Source: Shimia sp047124445 (GTDB lineage Bacteria > Pseudomonadota > Alphaproteobacteria > Rhodobacterales > Rhodobacteraceae). From it: 64,000 nucleotides of DNA. Positions within the stretch are counted from its first letter, which is position 1. Every line of letters starts with the position of its first letter. The position numbers and the translations under genes are program-made. The stretch covers positions 992,001-1,056,000 of the forward strand of contig NZ_CP138921.1 of the NCBI RefSeq assembly GCF_047124445.1, in the 5' to 3' direction. The notes under the pieces are model-generated. The model was given only the letters and a program-made list of their open reading frames with translations. It had not been told where the DNA came from and searched no databases. Shown in pieces: positions 33,692 to 41,783 of the stretch.

Positions 33692-34360
33692 TCACGCTGT
33701 GGCAAACTGGTCCATCAACGCGCGGAACATTGCCACCCCGTCTGTGCCGCCATGGCCGGTATCCGCCGCCCGCTCCGGATGTGGCATCATGCCAAGCACG
33801 CGCCGGTTCTTGCTGACCACACCGGCGATATCCGCAACAGAGCCGTTTGGATTGTCGGTATAGGTGAACGCAATCCGATCCTCATCACGCAGCTGCGCCA
33901 GCTTCTCGTCAGTCACAAAGTAGTTGCCGTCATGGTGCGCGATCGGCACGTTCACAACGTCGCTCTTACTGTAGCCAGAGGTAAACGCCGTGTCGGCGCT
34001 GGCCACTTCCAGGCCAACTGTGCGACAGATGTACTTCAACCCGGCATTACGGCGCAGTGCGCCCGGCAGCAGACCGGTTTCGGTCAGGATCTGAAAGCCG
34101 TTGCAGACACCCAGTGCATAGCCGCCGCGTTCGGCGTGCTTGATAAGGGACTGACAAATTGGAGAATTTGCCGCAATCGCCCCGCAGCGCAGGTAATCGC
34201 CAAAGCTGAAACCACCCGGCACACCAACCATGTCGATGCCTTCTGGCAGCGCCGTATCCTTGTGCCACACCATGGTGACATCCGCGCCGGCCTGCTCAAA
34301 TGCCACCGCAAGATCGCGGTCACAGTTGGAGCCCGGGAAAACAATGACCGCTGCTTTCAT
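33692..34360 (-). CDS. purQ: Phosphoribosylformylglycinamidine synthase, glutaminase subunit
   Basis: A 222-residue class I glutamine amidotransferase giving ammonia to PurL for the fourth step of purine synthesis. The nucleophile Cys sits in ALGVCNGFQIL, and His/Glu of the triad lie in MMPHPERA. The N-terminus MKAAVIVFPGSNCDRD is typical. The ATG shares one base with the purS stop (TGATG). PurL is not in the window. Confidence 0.95.
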   Translation of the reverse strand: MKAAVIVFPGSNCDRDLAVAFEQAGADVTMVWHKDTALPEGIDMVGVPGGFSFGDYLRCGAIAANSPICQSLIKHAERGGYALGVCNGFQILTETGLLPGALRRNAGLKYICRTVGLEVASADTAFTSGYSKSDVVNVPIAHHDGNYFVTDEKLAQLRDEDRIAFTYTDNPNGSVADIAGVVSKNRRVLGMMPHPERAADTGHGGTDGVAMFRALMDQFATA

Positions 34361-34590
34361 CAGCCCATCTCCACCCGGTAGCTTTCGATCACGGTGTTGG
34401 CGAGCAGCTTCTCGCACATCTCGGTCACAGTCGCCTCGGTGGTGCCTTCTGCCAGATCCAGCTCGATCACCTTACCCTGACGCACACCTTCCACACCATC
34501 AAAGCCAAGGCTGCCAAGGGCATGACGCACGGCCTCACCTTGTGGGTCCAGAACGCCGTTCTTCAGCATGACATATACGCGGGCTTTCAT
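34360..34590 (-). CDS. purS: Phosphoribosylformylglycinamidine synthase subunit PurS
   Basis: A 76-residue protein that bridges PurL and PurQ in the three-part FGAM synthase. MKARVYVMLKNGVLDPQG and the C-terminal EMCEKLLANTVIESYRVE are standard. The start at 34590 gives the usual family length; the frame continues to 34653 without a fitting start. Confidence 0.94.
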   Translation of the reverse strand: MKARVYVMLKNGVLDPQGEAVRHALGSLGFDGVEGVRQGKVIELDLAEGTTEATVTEMCEKLLANTVIESYRVEMG

Positions 34591-34695
34591 TTGGTCTCTC
34601 TCCAATTGGGCATGTGGCGGGACTGTCCCGCTTTTCTTGCCAAAATTCGTCATTCCCCGGCACCCGCAACCGGGCGCAGGAGCCTTAGGTCAGGG

Positions 34696-35451
34696 TCAGT
34701 TTACAAGCGTCGGCTTGGGGCCGGTGCCTTTCGGCAGCACACCCAGACGGCGTGCGACCTCAGCGTAGGCGTCGGTCAGATTGCCTAGATCGCGACGGAA
34801 CACATCTTTGTCGAGCTTCTGCCCGCTCTCGATGTCCCACAGGCGGCAGCTGTCCGGGCTGATCTCGTCCGCCACAACCAGACGCTGGAAGTCGCCCTCA
34901 TACACACGGCCAATCTCGATTTTGAAATCGATCAGGCGAATGCCCACACCAAACATCACACCGCTCAGCCAATCGTTCACCCGAAGCGCCAGACCAAGAA
35001 TGTCGTCCATGTCCTGCTGGCTCGCCCAGCCAAAGGCGGCAATATGCTCTTCCGACACCAGGGGATCACCCAGGCTGTCGTCTTTGTAGCAGTATTCCAC
35101 AATCGGACGCGGCAGCTGCGTGCCTTCTTCAATGCCCAAACGTTTGCTCATGGATCCGGCCGCGTAGTTGCGCACGATCACTTCCAGCGGAATGATCTCG
35201 CAGTTGCGCACCAGCTGCTCACGCATGTTCAGGCGCTTTAGGAAGTGGGTTGGCACACCAATCTGCCCCAGACCTGTCATGAAGTATTCACTCAGGCGGT
35301 TGTTCAACACACCTTTGCCATCAATGACGTCTTTCTTTTCCGCATTGAAAGCAGTGGCGTCATCTTTGAAGTATTGCACAATGGTGCCCGGCTCAGGGCC
35401 CTCAAACAGAATCTTGGCTTTGCCTTCATAGATTTTTTTGCCGCGGGCCAT
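34696..35451 (-). CDS. purC: SAICAR synthetase
   Basis: A 251-residue phosphoribosylaminoimidazole-succinocarboxamide synthase. Visible are KKIYEGKAKILFE (ATP site), PLEVIVRNYAAGSMSKRLG, LIDFKIEIGR and DEISPDSCRLWD. It catalyses ATP-dependent joining of CAIR and aspartate. It lies first in purC-purS-purQ. A short hairpin (CGGGA/TCCCG, 35480-35493) lies in its leader; whether it regulates is unknown. Confidence 0.95.
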   Translation of the reverse strand: MARGKKIYEGKAKILFEGPEPGTIVQYFKDDATAFNAEKKDVIDGKGVLNNRLSEYFMTGLGQIGVPTHFLKRLNMREQLVRNCEIIPLEVIVRNYAAGSMSKRLGIEEGTQLPRPIVEYCYKDDSLGDPLVSEEHIAAFGWASQQDMDDILGLALRVNDWLSGVMFGVGIRLIDFKIEIGRVYEGDFQRLVVADEISPDSCRLWDIESGQKLDKDVFRRDLGNLTDAYAEVARRLGVLPKGTGPKPTLVN

Positions 35452-35540
35452 GGCTACATTCCTTCTCTTCCGGGATGAGTCCCGAATTTGTTCGCCCTCT
35501 TAATGGATGGATAGCATTGTCGCAAGCATAGCTCTTGCAC

Positions 35541-35569
35541 TTGCAGCATACCCATCGAATGGTCATATC
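35541..35569 (+). promoter_or_regulatory. Candidate sigma70 promoter of the DUF1476 gene
   Basis: TTGCAG and CATATC separated by 17 bases lie 39 bases before the start codon. The spacing is ideal, and both boxes match in four or more positions. Confidence 0.35.
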
Positions 35570-35607
35570 AGTAGTGAGACATCCTAGAATTATGGAGGAG
35601 TTCAAAA

Positions 35608-35922
35608 ATGAACGCATTTGATGACCGCGAAGCCGCCTTTGAGGCCAAATTTGCCCATGACGAAGAGATGAAATTCAAGGCCGAAGCCCGCGCCAACAAG
35701 AAACTGGGTCTGTGGGCCGCTGAGCTGCTTGGAAAAACTGGGTCCGAGGCTGAGGATTACGCCAAGACCGTCATCGCTGCAGACTTTGAAGAAGCCGGTC
35801 ATGACGATGTGATCCGCAAAGTTGTGGGTGATCTGGGCGACAAGGCGGATGAGCAAACCATCCGCGCCAAACGTCGCGAAGCGCTTGCCGCTGCCAAAGA
35901 AGAGCTGGCGACGGAAGTCTAA
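35608..35922 (+). CDS. DUF1476 protein, F1-ATPase zeta inhibitor subunit
   Basis: A 104-residue, highly charged, mainly helical protein. MNAFDDREAAFEAKFAHDEE and NKKLGLWAAELLG are hallmarks of DUF1476. In Paracoccus the family member is the zeta subunit, an inhibitor of the F1F0 ATPase that blocks ATP hydrolysis. A GGAGG site precedes the ATG by 8-10 bases. It is divergent from purC and followed by a strong terminator, so it is transcribed alone. Confidence 0.88.
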   Translation: MNAFDDREAAFEAKFAHDEEMKFKAEARANKKLGLWAAELLGKTGSEAEDYAKTVIAADFEEAGHDDVIRKVVGDLGDKADEQTIRAKRREALAAAKEELATEV

Positions 35923-35948
35923 GCTTCCATAAATCCAGACCAAGACAC

Positions 35949-35982
35949 AGCGCGCGGGCCATCGGTCCGCGCGCTTTATTTA
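35949..35982 (+). terminator. Rho-independent terminator of the DUF1476 gene
   Basis: A 12-base stem (35949-35960 with 35964-35975, one mismatch, three-base loop) is followed by TTTATTT. It lies 27 bases after the stop codon. Confidence 0.85.
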
Positions 35983-36084
35983 GCTCCAATTGTCTTTGTT
36001 AAGGCGGCCGAAACCACGCGTCAGATAGCGATTTGGGTCACTTGGGACAGGTAACGATTTGGGGCGGGAACCTTGAAGACACCA

Positions 36085-37977
36085 ATGATGAAAACCGCGC
36101 AGAGCTTTCTGCGCCGGATTTGGCCATTTGCCTTTGGCGCGCTGTGCCTCTGGCTGCTTTCCGAACAAGTGGACGATGTGGACTACGGCGCGCTTTGGGC
36201 CTCCGTCCTCTCCGCCACCCCGTGGCAATGGGGTCTGGCGCTTACATTCTCCGCCCTCAGTTTTCTCGCGGTCTCTCGCTATGACGTGATTGCCCAACGC
36301 CATTTCCAAATGCACCGCAGCACGTCCGAGGCCATGACCGTGGGGGCCACCGCCATCGGTTTGGGACAGACCCTGGGCGCGGGCGCGGTTGTTGGCACCT
36401 TTGTGCGCTGGCGCATGACGCCGGACCTTTCGCTGAAGGACGCCGCTCGCATCACCGCCTTTGTCACCGTGACATTTCTGGCTGCCATGGCCGTGACCAT
36501 CGCCCTTGCCGCGCTGGTCCTGCCCACGCCGCATGTGCCGTCCTTCTTGCCGCCGGTCATTCTTGCGGTGGCCTTCCTTGTGGTGGTGCTGGCTTTTGTT
36601 TTTCCGGTCCTGCCGCGACAAGCCAGCCGCCTCAGTCTGCCAACTCTGCCCGCCATGGCCGCTCTGCTGACGCTTTGCCTGATCGACACCATCTTTGCCG
36701 CTCTGGCGCTTTACGTTTTGTTGCCGCTAGGCCTCTCCCTCAGCTTTGCCGTCCTGCTCCCCGTCTTCCTGATCGCGCTTGGCGCCGCCATCTTCTCCGG
36801 CACCCCCGGCGGTGTAGGCCCGTTTGAACTGACACTCCTGGCAATGCTGCCGCACCAACCGGAAGCCTCCCTGCTGGCAGGCGTCCTAGCCTTCCGCGCC
36901 ATCTACTACGCTTTGCCCGCGCTCATGGCTGGTCTGGTGTTCCTGCGCCATCTCGCCAAGCCGCGTCCGGCCCGCTCCCCACGCCAGCATCGCGCCTATG
37001 AGGCCTATGACAACGCGCCCCTCTCCACAGTCAGCCGCGCCGAACTTGGCGTGATCCGTCAAAACGGCGGCGCGCTGCTTTCCTGTGACGCGGGCCGCTA
37101 TGGCGCCGTGCGCATCGGTCAGACCCTCGTGGCCCTATTTGACCCCATCGAAGGCGATGCCCATGCTATGGCCCGCCCACTTAAAAACGCCGCCCGCGCA
37201 CAAAACCGGATTGCCTGCAAATACAAAATCTCTGCCCGTCAGGCGGTCAAGACCCGCAAAGCGGGCTGGGCGGTTGTGCATATCTCCGACGAGGCTGTGC
37301 TCGAACCAAGCCAACACTCCACCGCCGGGTCCACCTATCGCCAGCTGCGCCGCAAATTGCGCCAAGCCGAAAAGGCCGACGTAGAGGTCAACCAACCCGA
37401 CGCGCACATGCTGCCGCTGGGCGACATGGCACGGGTCTCCGCCGCCTGGGAAGCCAAACACGGCATCCCCAAAGGCCTGACTATGGGACGTTTTGACGAC
37501 TTCTATGTCGGCTGCCAAACCGTCTTCCTCGCCTACCAAGGCAATGAGCTCGTGGGTTTTGTCAGCTTCCATGCCACCGCCCATGAATGGTGCCTGGACC
37601 TGATGCGCGTGCTGCCCGAAGCGCCTGATGGCACCATGCACCTATTGGTCCAGAAAGCCATCGAGGCCGCAGCCGAGGCTGACGTGCCCCGCCTGTCCTT
37701 GGCCGCAGCCCCTGCTCTGCCCGAAGGCAAAACCGCGCTGGAACGCAAAATCCGCAGCTACCACTTCAAACACGCAGGCGGCGCCGGTCTGCGCCAGTTC
37801 AAAGCCTGTTTTGCGCCGCGTTGGGAGCCGCTGTTCATGGCCGCACCCGGTCCAGCACAGCTCAGCCTGGCTGCGCTGGATCTGACCCGCGCCGTGAACC
37901 TGCGCAGCGCGCCTGCCACGCCCATCGCCTGCGCCCAACCGGCCCATTCTGAGGGCTACCTGTCCTCATCCTCATAA
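36085..37977 (+). CDS. MprF-like protein (lysyl-phosphatidylglycerol synthase/flippase family), shortened
   Basis: About 630 residues, against roughly 850 for full-length MprF. The N-terminal half (to about 290) holds about seven or eight membrane segments with GQTLGAGAVVGTFVRWR and FSGTPGGVGPFELTLLAML, as in the flippase domain (UPF0104). The C-terminal half is a DUF2156 aminoacyl-transferase-like domain (STYRQLRRKLRQAEKADVEV, HEWCLDLMRV, ERKIRSYHFKHAGGAGLRQFK). The family adds amino acids or acyl groups to membrane lipids and flips them, changing surface charge. The product lipid here is unknown. The start is uncertain: ATG at 36085 or 36088, or TTG at 36073. Confidence 0.8.
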   Translation: MMKTAQSFLRRIWPFAFGALCLWLLSEQVDDVDYGALWASVLSATPWQWGLALTFSALSFLAVSRYDVIAQRHFQMHRSTSEAMTVGATAIGLGQTLGAGAVVGTFVRWRMTPDLSLKDAARITAFVTVTFLAAMAVTIALAALVLPTPHVPSFLPPVILAVAFLVVVLAFVFPVLPRQASRLSLPTLPAMAALLTLCLIDTIFAALALYVLLPLGLSLSFAVLLPVFLIALGAAIFSGTPGGVGPFELTLLAMLPHQPEASLLAGVLAFRAIYYALPALMAGLVFLRHLAKPRPARSPRQHRAYEAYDNAPLSTVSRAELGVIRQNGGALLSCDAGRYGAVRIGQTLVALFDPIEGDAHAMARPLKNAARAQNRIACKYKISARQAVKTRKAGWAVVHISDEAVLEPSQHSTAGSTYRQLRRKLRQAEKADVEVNQPDAHMLPLGDMARVSAAWEAKHGIPKGLTMGRFDDFYVGCQTVFLAYQGNELVGFVSFHATAHEWCLDLMRVLPEAPDGTMHLLVQKAIEAAAEADVPRLSLAAAPALPEGKTALERKIRSYHFKHAGGAGLRQFKACFAPRWEPLFMAAPGPAQLSLAALDLTRAVNLRSAPATPIACAQPAHSEGYLSSSS

Positions 37978-38071
37978 TGGTCTTGCATCAAATTAAGTTG
38001 TGCCCCGGCCCCGCCCATGGCACATCGCTGCGCAAACGACACGCGGCACGCCGCGCCTTAAGGAGTCTCTG

Positions 38072-39091
38072 ATGACCAACGCCCTCTCCAAGCTTTTGGA
38101 AACCCGTGACTGGCTCATGGCAGACGGCGCCACCGGCACCAACCTGTTCAACATGGGCCTCAGCTCCGGCGACGCCCCGGAACTTTGGAACGCCGACGAG
38201 CCACAGAACATCAAAAAGCTCTACAGCCTTGCGGTCGACAGCGGGTCTGACATCTTCCTGACCAACTCCTTTGGCGGCAACGCCTCCCGCCTGAAGCTGC
38301 ACGACGCCCAGAACCGCGTTCGCGAACTCAACCGCCTCGCTGCCGAGATCGGCCGCGACGTAGCTGACGCCGCGGGTCGCCCCGTAATCGTGGCTGGCTC
38401 CGTTGGCCCAACGGGCGATATCATGGAACCCGTAGGCAGCCTGTCCCACGCCGACGCAGTGGAGATGTTCCACGAGCAGGCCGAAGGTCTGAAAGAAGGC
38501 GGCGCGGACGTTCTGTGGCTGGAGACCATCTCCGCACCGGAAGAGTACAAAGCCGCTGCCGAAGCCTTTGCCCTCGCAGACATGCCTTGGGTCGGCACCA
38601 TGAGCTTTGACACCGCAGGTCGCACCATGATGGGTGTGACTTCCGCCGATATGGTGCAACTGGTCGACAGCCTGCCAAACAAGCCGCTCGGCTTTGGCGC
38701 CAACTGCGGCACCGGCGCGCCAGACTTGCTGCGCACCGTGCTTGGCTTCTCTGCGCAAGGCACCGAAACCCCGATTGTGGCCAAAGGCAACGCCGGCATT
38801 CCGAAATACCACGACGGCCACATCCACTATGATGGCACCCCAGAGCTAATGGCGGACTATGCCGTCATGGCGCGCGACTGCGGCGCAACCATCATTGGCG
38901 GCTGCTGCGGCACCATGCCAAACCACCTCAAAGCCATGCGCGAAGCGCTGGAAACCCGCCCCCGTGGAGAGCGCCCGTCGCTTGAGGCCATTGCCGAAGC
39001 GCTTGGCGGTTTCTCCTCTGCCAACGACGGCACCGGCGATGATGCCGCCGCCCCGGCCCGCGAACGGCGCGGCCGCCGCCGTCGCGGCTAA
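38072..39091 (+). CDS. bmt: Homocysteine S-methyltransferase (Bmt; probable methyltransferase part of split MetH)
   Basis: A 339-residue Zn-dependent homocysteine methyltransferase barrel. The zinc ligands are C212 (GANCGTG) and C278/C279 (GGCCGTMP). ADGATGTNLFNMGL and TNSFGGN are family motifs. It is usually labelled betaine-homocysteine methyltransferase. In roseobacters a protein of this type works with a separate corrinoid protein and a pterin-binding protein as a split methionine synthase, and a corrinoid protein lies 2.7 kb downstream. The start at 38072 has AAGGAG. The C-terminus ends in an odd Arg-rich tail (RERRGRRRRG). Confidence 0.85.
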   Translation: MTNALSKLLETRDWLMADGATGTNLFNMGLSSGDAPELWNADEPQNIKKLYSLAVDSGSDIFLTNSFGGNASRLKLHDAQNRVRELNRLAAEIGRDVADAAGRPVIVAGSVGPTGDIMEPVGSLSHADAVEMFHEQAEGLKEGGADVLWLETISAPEEYKAAAEAFALADMPWVGTMSFDTAGRTMMGVTSADMVQLVDSLPNKPLGFGANCGTGAPDLLRTVLGFSAQGTETPIVAKGNAGIPKYHDGHIHYDGTPELMADYAVMARDCGATIIGGCCGTMPNHLKAMREALETRPRGERPSLEAIAEALGGFSSANDGTGDDAAAPARERRGRRRRG

Positions 39092-39105
39092 GTCTGACCA
39101 TCAAA

Positions 39106-39133
39106 AAAGGCGCCGATGTTCGGCGCCTTTTCT
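39106..39133. terminator. Bidirectional terminator after bmt
   Basis: A perfect 11-base stem (39106-39116 with 39120-39130, loop TGT) is flanked by A-runs on the left and TTTTCTTT on the right. It serves bmt and the converging nuclease gene, whose stop is at 39134. Confidence 0.9.
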
Positions 39134-39523
39134 TTAGCTGCAATAGCCCGCCCGTTTGATGCGGCTTTTCGCAGAAGCCTTTTCCAAATGGCGATAGCGC
39201 CCACCGGAATAGCGCGCACAATCCAGCGCGTGCCCCGCCGCAATCACCGCCGCACCGATGTCCTGGCCATTGGCGTAACACACGCCAATGTAGCGGTCAT
39301 ACGACCGCTCTCCAGTCAGATCACAGGTCACCTCTTTGCCGCGCAAATAGTTCACAGTCCAGCGCTTGGCATCCTTGCCGGCGCGGGTCTTAAGCTCCGG
39401 CGCATCAACCCCTTGAAAGCGCACCGGCGTGCCGTCCAAAACAATCGTATCCGCGTCGCGCACCTGCACATCCGCCCAAACGGGCGTGGCCACCAAAACG
39501 GCAGCCGCAATTAGTCTTTTCAT
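39134..39523 (-). CDS. Secreted thermonuclease-like protein (SNase family)
   Basis: A 129-residue protein with a signal peptide (MKRLIAAAVLVATPVWA). The staphylococcal nuclease fold is shown by VRDADTIVLDGTPVRFQGVDAPE and GERSYDRYIGVCYANGQDIG. It would cut nucleic acids in the periplasm or outside the cell. It is shorter than most family members and seems to be the bare domain. Confidence 0.85.
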   Translation of the reverse strand: MKRLIAAAVLVATPVWADVQVRDADTIVLDGTPVRFQGVDAPELKTRAGKDAKRWTVNYLRGKEVTCDLTGERSYDRYIGVCYANGQDIGAAVIAAGHALDCARYSGGRYRHLEKASAKSRIKRAGYCS

Positions 39524-39656
39524 TTTGGTCGTCAGTCTTCTGTGAGTGGTGGCAGCACCTTAGCAGGCGACAACCGCCAAGTCACAGCGTCCGACTCACA
39601 ATAGAGCGCCATGGGCGGACCACCGCCCATAGCGTTGTTTTCAATGTCAAAAACCC

Positions 39657-40388
39657 TCAAAAGGCGTGTTTTGCCCGCAGAGACGCAACCGTCTCTCCAT
39701 TTTCCGCTAGCCACCTATTGAAAGCCTCTACAACGTCCGCACGATTGCTGGAGGACACATGATAATTGGACACGGAGTGCGGCAGGCTCTCATCAAACAC
39801 CAGCGCCGTCTCATCCTTGCCCAACTCTCGCAAAACGCGGCGGATCACGTCTTGGTTGGCATAGGCCCCGTCAATCCGCCCGACCAGCGCCTGACGCACC
39901 ATGCCGATAAAACTGGAGTTCTCTTTCAAGCTCACATCGCCACTGTCGATCCGGTCCAACCAGGAATACGGCGTGAACCCCAGAACCGTGCCAAGCTGAT
40001 CCACTTCATCCGCTGGACGCCCAACATGCTCAGGCAACACCATCACGCCATCGATCGCTTCAACCACAACGTCAGAATAAACCACGCCCTGGCCGTCTTT
40101 CAGTTCCGCTGACCAATAGGCATTGTCAGGATACTTCAGGTCAACATCCCCCGTAACCACCGCCTGCATCAGGCGGGTGATTGGCAAGGCTTTGAACTCC
40201 AGTTCATACCCTTCATCCTCCGCAAAGGCCGTCAAAAGGTCCGCCCCAAATCCGGTGTAACTCTGCCCGTCCCAATTGTAGTGCGGAAGGTATTCGATGT
40301 TTTCCACGCCCACGACAAGGCGTTCGGCGGTGGCCACTCCCGCCGTACAGGCCAAAGAAAGGCCAACTGCTGCAATCACGTTCTTCAT
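39657..40388 (-). CDS. Orphan polar amino acid-type solute-binding protein
   Basis: A 243-residue family 3 periplasmic binding protein with signal peptide (MKNVIAAVGLSLACTAGVATA). TGFGADLLTAFAEDEGYELEF and LPITRLMQAVVTGDVDL are typical of the fold. No permease or ATPase gene adjoins it, so it either works with a distant transporter or serves as a sensor. The start at 40388 gives a clean signal peptide; the frame is open to 40463. Confidence 0.82.
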   Translation of the reverse strand: MKNVIAAVGLSLACTAGVATAERLVVGVENIEYLPHYNWDGQSYTGFGADLLTAFAEDEGYELEFKALPITRLMQAVVTGDVDLKYPDNAYWSAELKDGQGVVYSDVVVEAIDGVMVLPEHVGRPADEVDQLGTVLGFTPYSWLDRIDSGDVSLKENSSFIGMVRQALVGRIDGAYANQDVIRRVLRELGKDETALVFDESLPHSVSNYHVSSSNRADVVEAFNRWLAENGETVASLRAKHAF

Positions 40389-40477
40389 AGTCCGTCTCCA
40401 ATGGAAATAACTCGGACCCGCAGCATCAGGGCCCGAAACTTTCCAATGTGTTGACTTTCGCAATAGCTGAAACAGTT

Positions 40478-41563
40478 TCAGAAAAGCGCAAGTTGTCCGT
40501 CCCGTGCCAGCGGCACTTCAAACAAATCACAGCGCAGCTTGGGCATCTCTTTGTCCAAGCCAAACCGCACACGGGCTTTCTCCACCCGCTGGGCGATCAT
40601 CTCTGCATAGATCCCCTCGCCCCGCATACGTTTGTTGAACTCGGCATGGTACAGATCCCCGCCATGCATCTCCCGCATCCGCGTCAGGACTTTTGCCGCG
40701 CGTCCAGGATATGCTGCTTGCAGCCATTCTTCAAACAACGGCGCCACCTCCATTGGCAGACGCAACATGATCCAGGCCATGCCGGTAGCACCCGCCTCCG
40801 CAGCCGCCTCTATAAGCGTCTCAACCTCATGATCCGTCAAACCCGGTACCACCGGCGCCAACATCGCTCGCACAGGTATACCTGCCTCTGTGAGCTTTCG
40901 AATGATTTCCAACCGCCGTTTGGGCAATGGACAACGCGGCTCCATCGCGCGGGACAACTCCACATCCATCGTCGTCAAAGAAACCCCGACCTGAGCCAGC
41001 CCCTTGGCGGCCATGTCGCTCAAAATATCAATGTCGCGCTCTACCAAAGTGCCTTTGGTGGTGATCGCCACCGGATGATTGTAGCGCTGCAATACCTCCA
41101 ACACAGACCGCATCACCCGATAGCGCCGCTCAATGGGCTGGTAAGGATCGGTGTTGGTGCCTATCGCCAACATGCTCGGCTGATAGGCTTTGCGCCGCAG
41201 CTCTTTCTCCAGCACCTCCGCCGCCTTGGGCCGCGCCACCAGCTTGCTTTCAAAGTCCAACCCCGGCGACAGCCCCAGATAGGCGTGTGTCGGCCGCGCA
41301 AAACAATAGGTGCAGCCATGTTCACAGCCACGATAGGGATTAAGCGAGCGGTCAAACGGAATGTCCGGCGACATGTTGCGCGTGATCACTGACCGGGGCC
41401 GTTCTTCACTGACCTCGGTGACAAAGGCCCCCCGCTCTTCCGGGATCTCCCAACCATCCTGCACCTCTTCACGTTCAAGTTCATAGCGACCAGCCGCATT
41501 GCTCTGCGCCCCGCGTGCCTTGCGCCGCGTCACGTTGATTTTGGAGTGTTTCAGGTCAGACAT
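40478..41563 (-). CDS. PA0069-family radical SAM protein
   Basis: A 361-residue radical SAM protein. The cluster-binding motif is RGCEHGCTYCFA (C-x3-C-x2-C), and GTNTDPYQPIE and LAPVVPGLTDHE follow. It is related to the spore photoproduct lyase group but lacks its full architecture. Its reaction is unknown. It stands alone, with a 220-base gap to the divergent corrinoid-protein gene. Confidence 0.85.
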   Translation of the reverse strand: MSDLKHSKINVTRRKARGAQSNAAGRYELEREEVQDGWEIPEERGAFVTEVSEERPRSVITRNMSPDIPFDRSLNPYRGCEHGCTYCFARPTHAYLGLSPGLDFESKLVARPKAAEVLEKELRRKAYQPSMLAIGTNTDPYQPIERRYRVMRSVLEVLQRYNHPVAITTKGTLVERDIDILSDMAAKGLAQVGVSLTTMDVELSRAMEPRCPLPKRRLEIIRKLTEAGIPVRAMLAPVVPGLTDHEVETLIEAAAEAGATGMAWIMLRLPMEVAPLFEEWLQAAYPGRAAKVLTRMREMHGGDLYHAEFNKRMRGEGIYAEMIAQRVEKARVRFGLDKEMPKLRCDLFEVPLARDGQLALF

Positions 41564-41783
41564 TTGTTCAAATTAGAACAAATAGAGAACAAATGCAATA
41601 AACCCCATGATCTGGATGAGAAACTTTCATCGCACACATGATTTTTGCCCCTACACGTCGCACTCGGCTTTGGCTATGTCGCTAATCAGACAGTTTGCCC
41701 GCTGAAAAACATTGAAAGCTGGGATATAACGAATAGCAACCGGTGCCCGCTTCGGGCCCCCGCCAGGGTATGGGAATACGCGC

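Noticed and set aside
41564..41783. A cobalamin or SAM riboswitch upstream of the corrinoid-protein gene
   Set aside because: Only a short GCCCG/CGGGC stem (near 41747-41759) is visible. I found no B12 box or SAM-II core, so no call is made.
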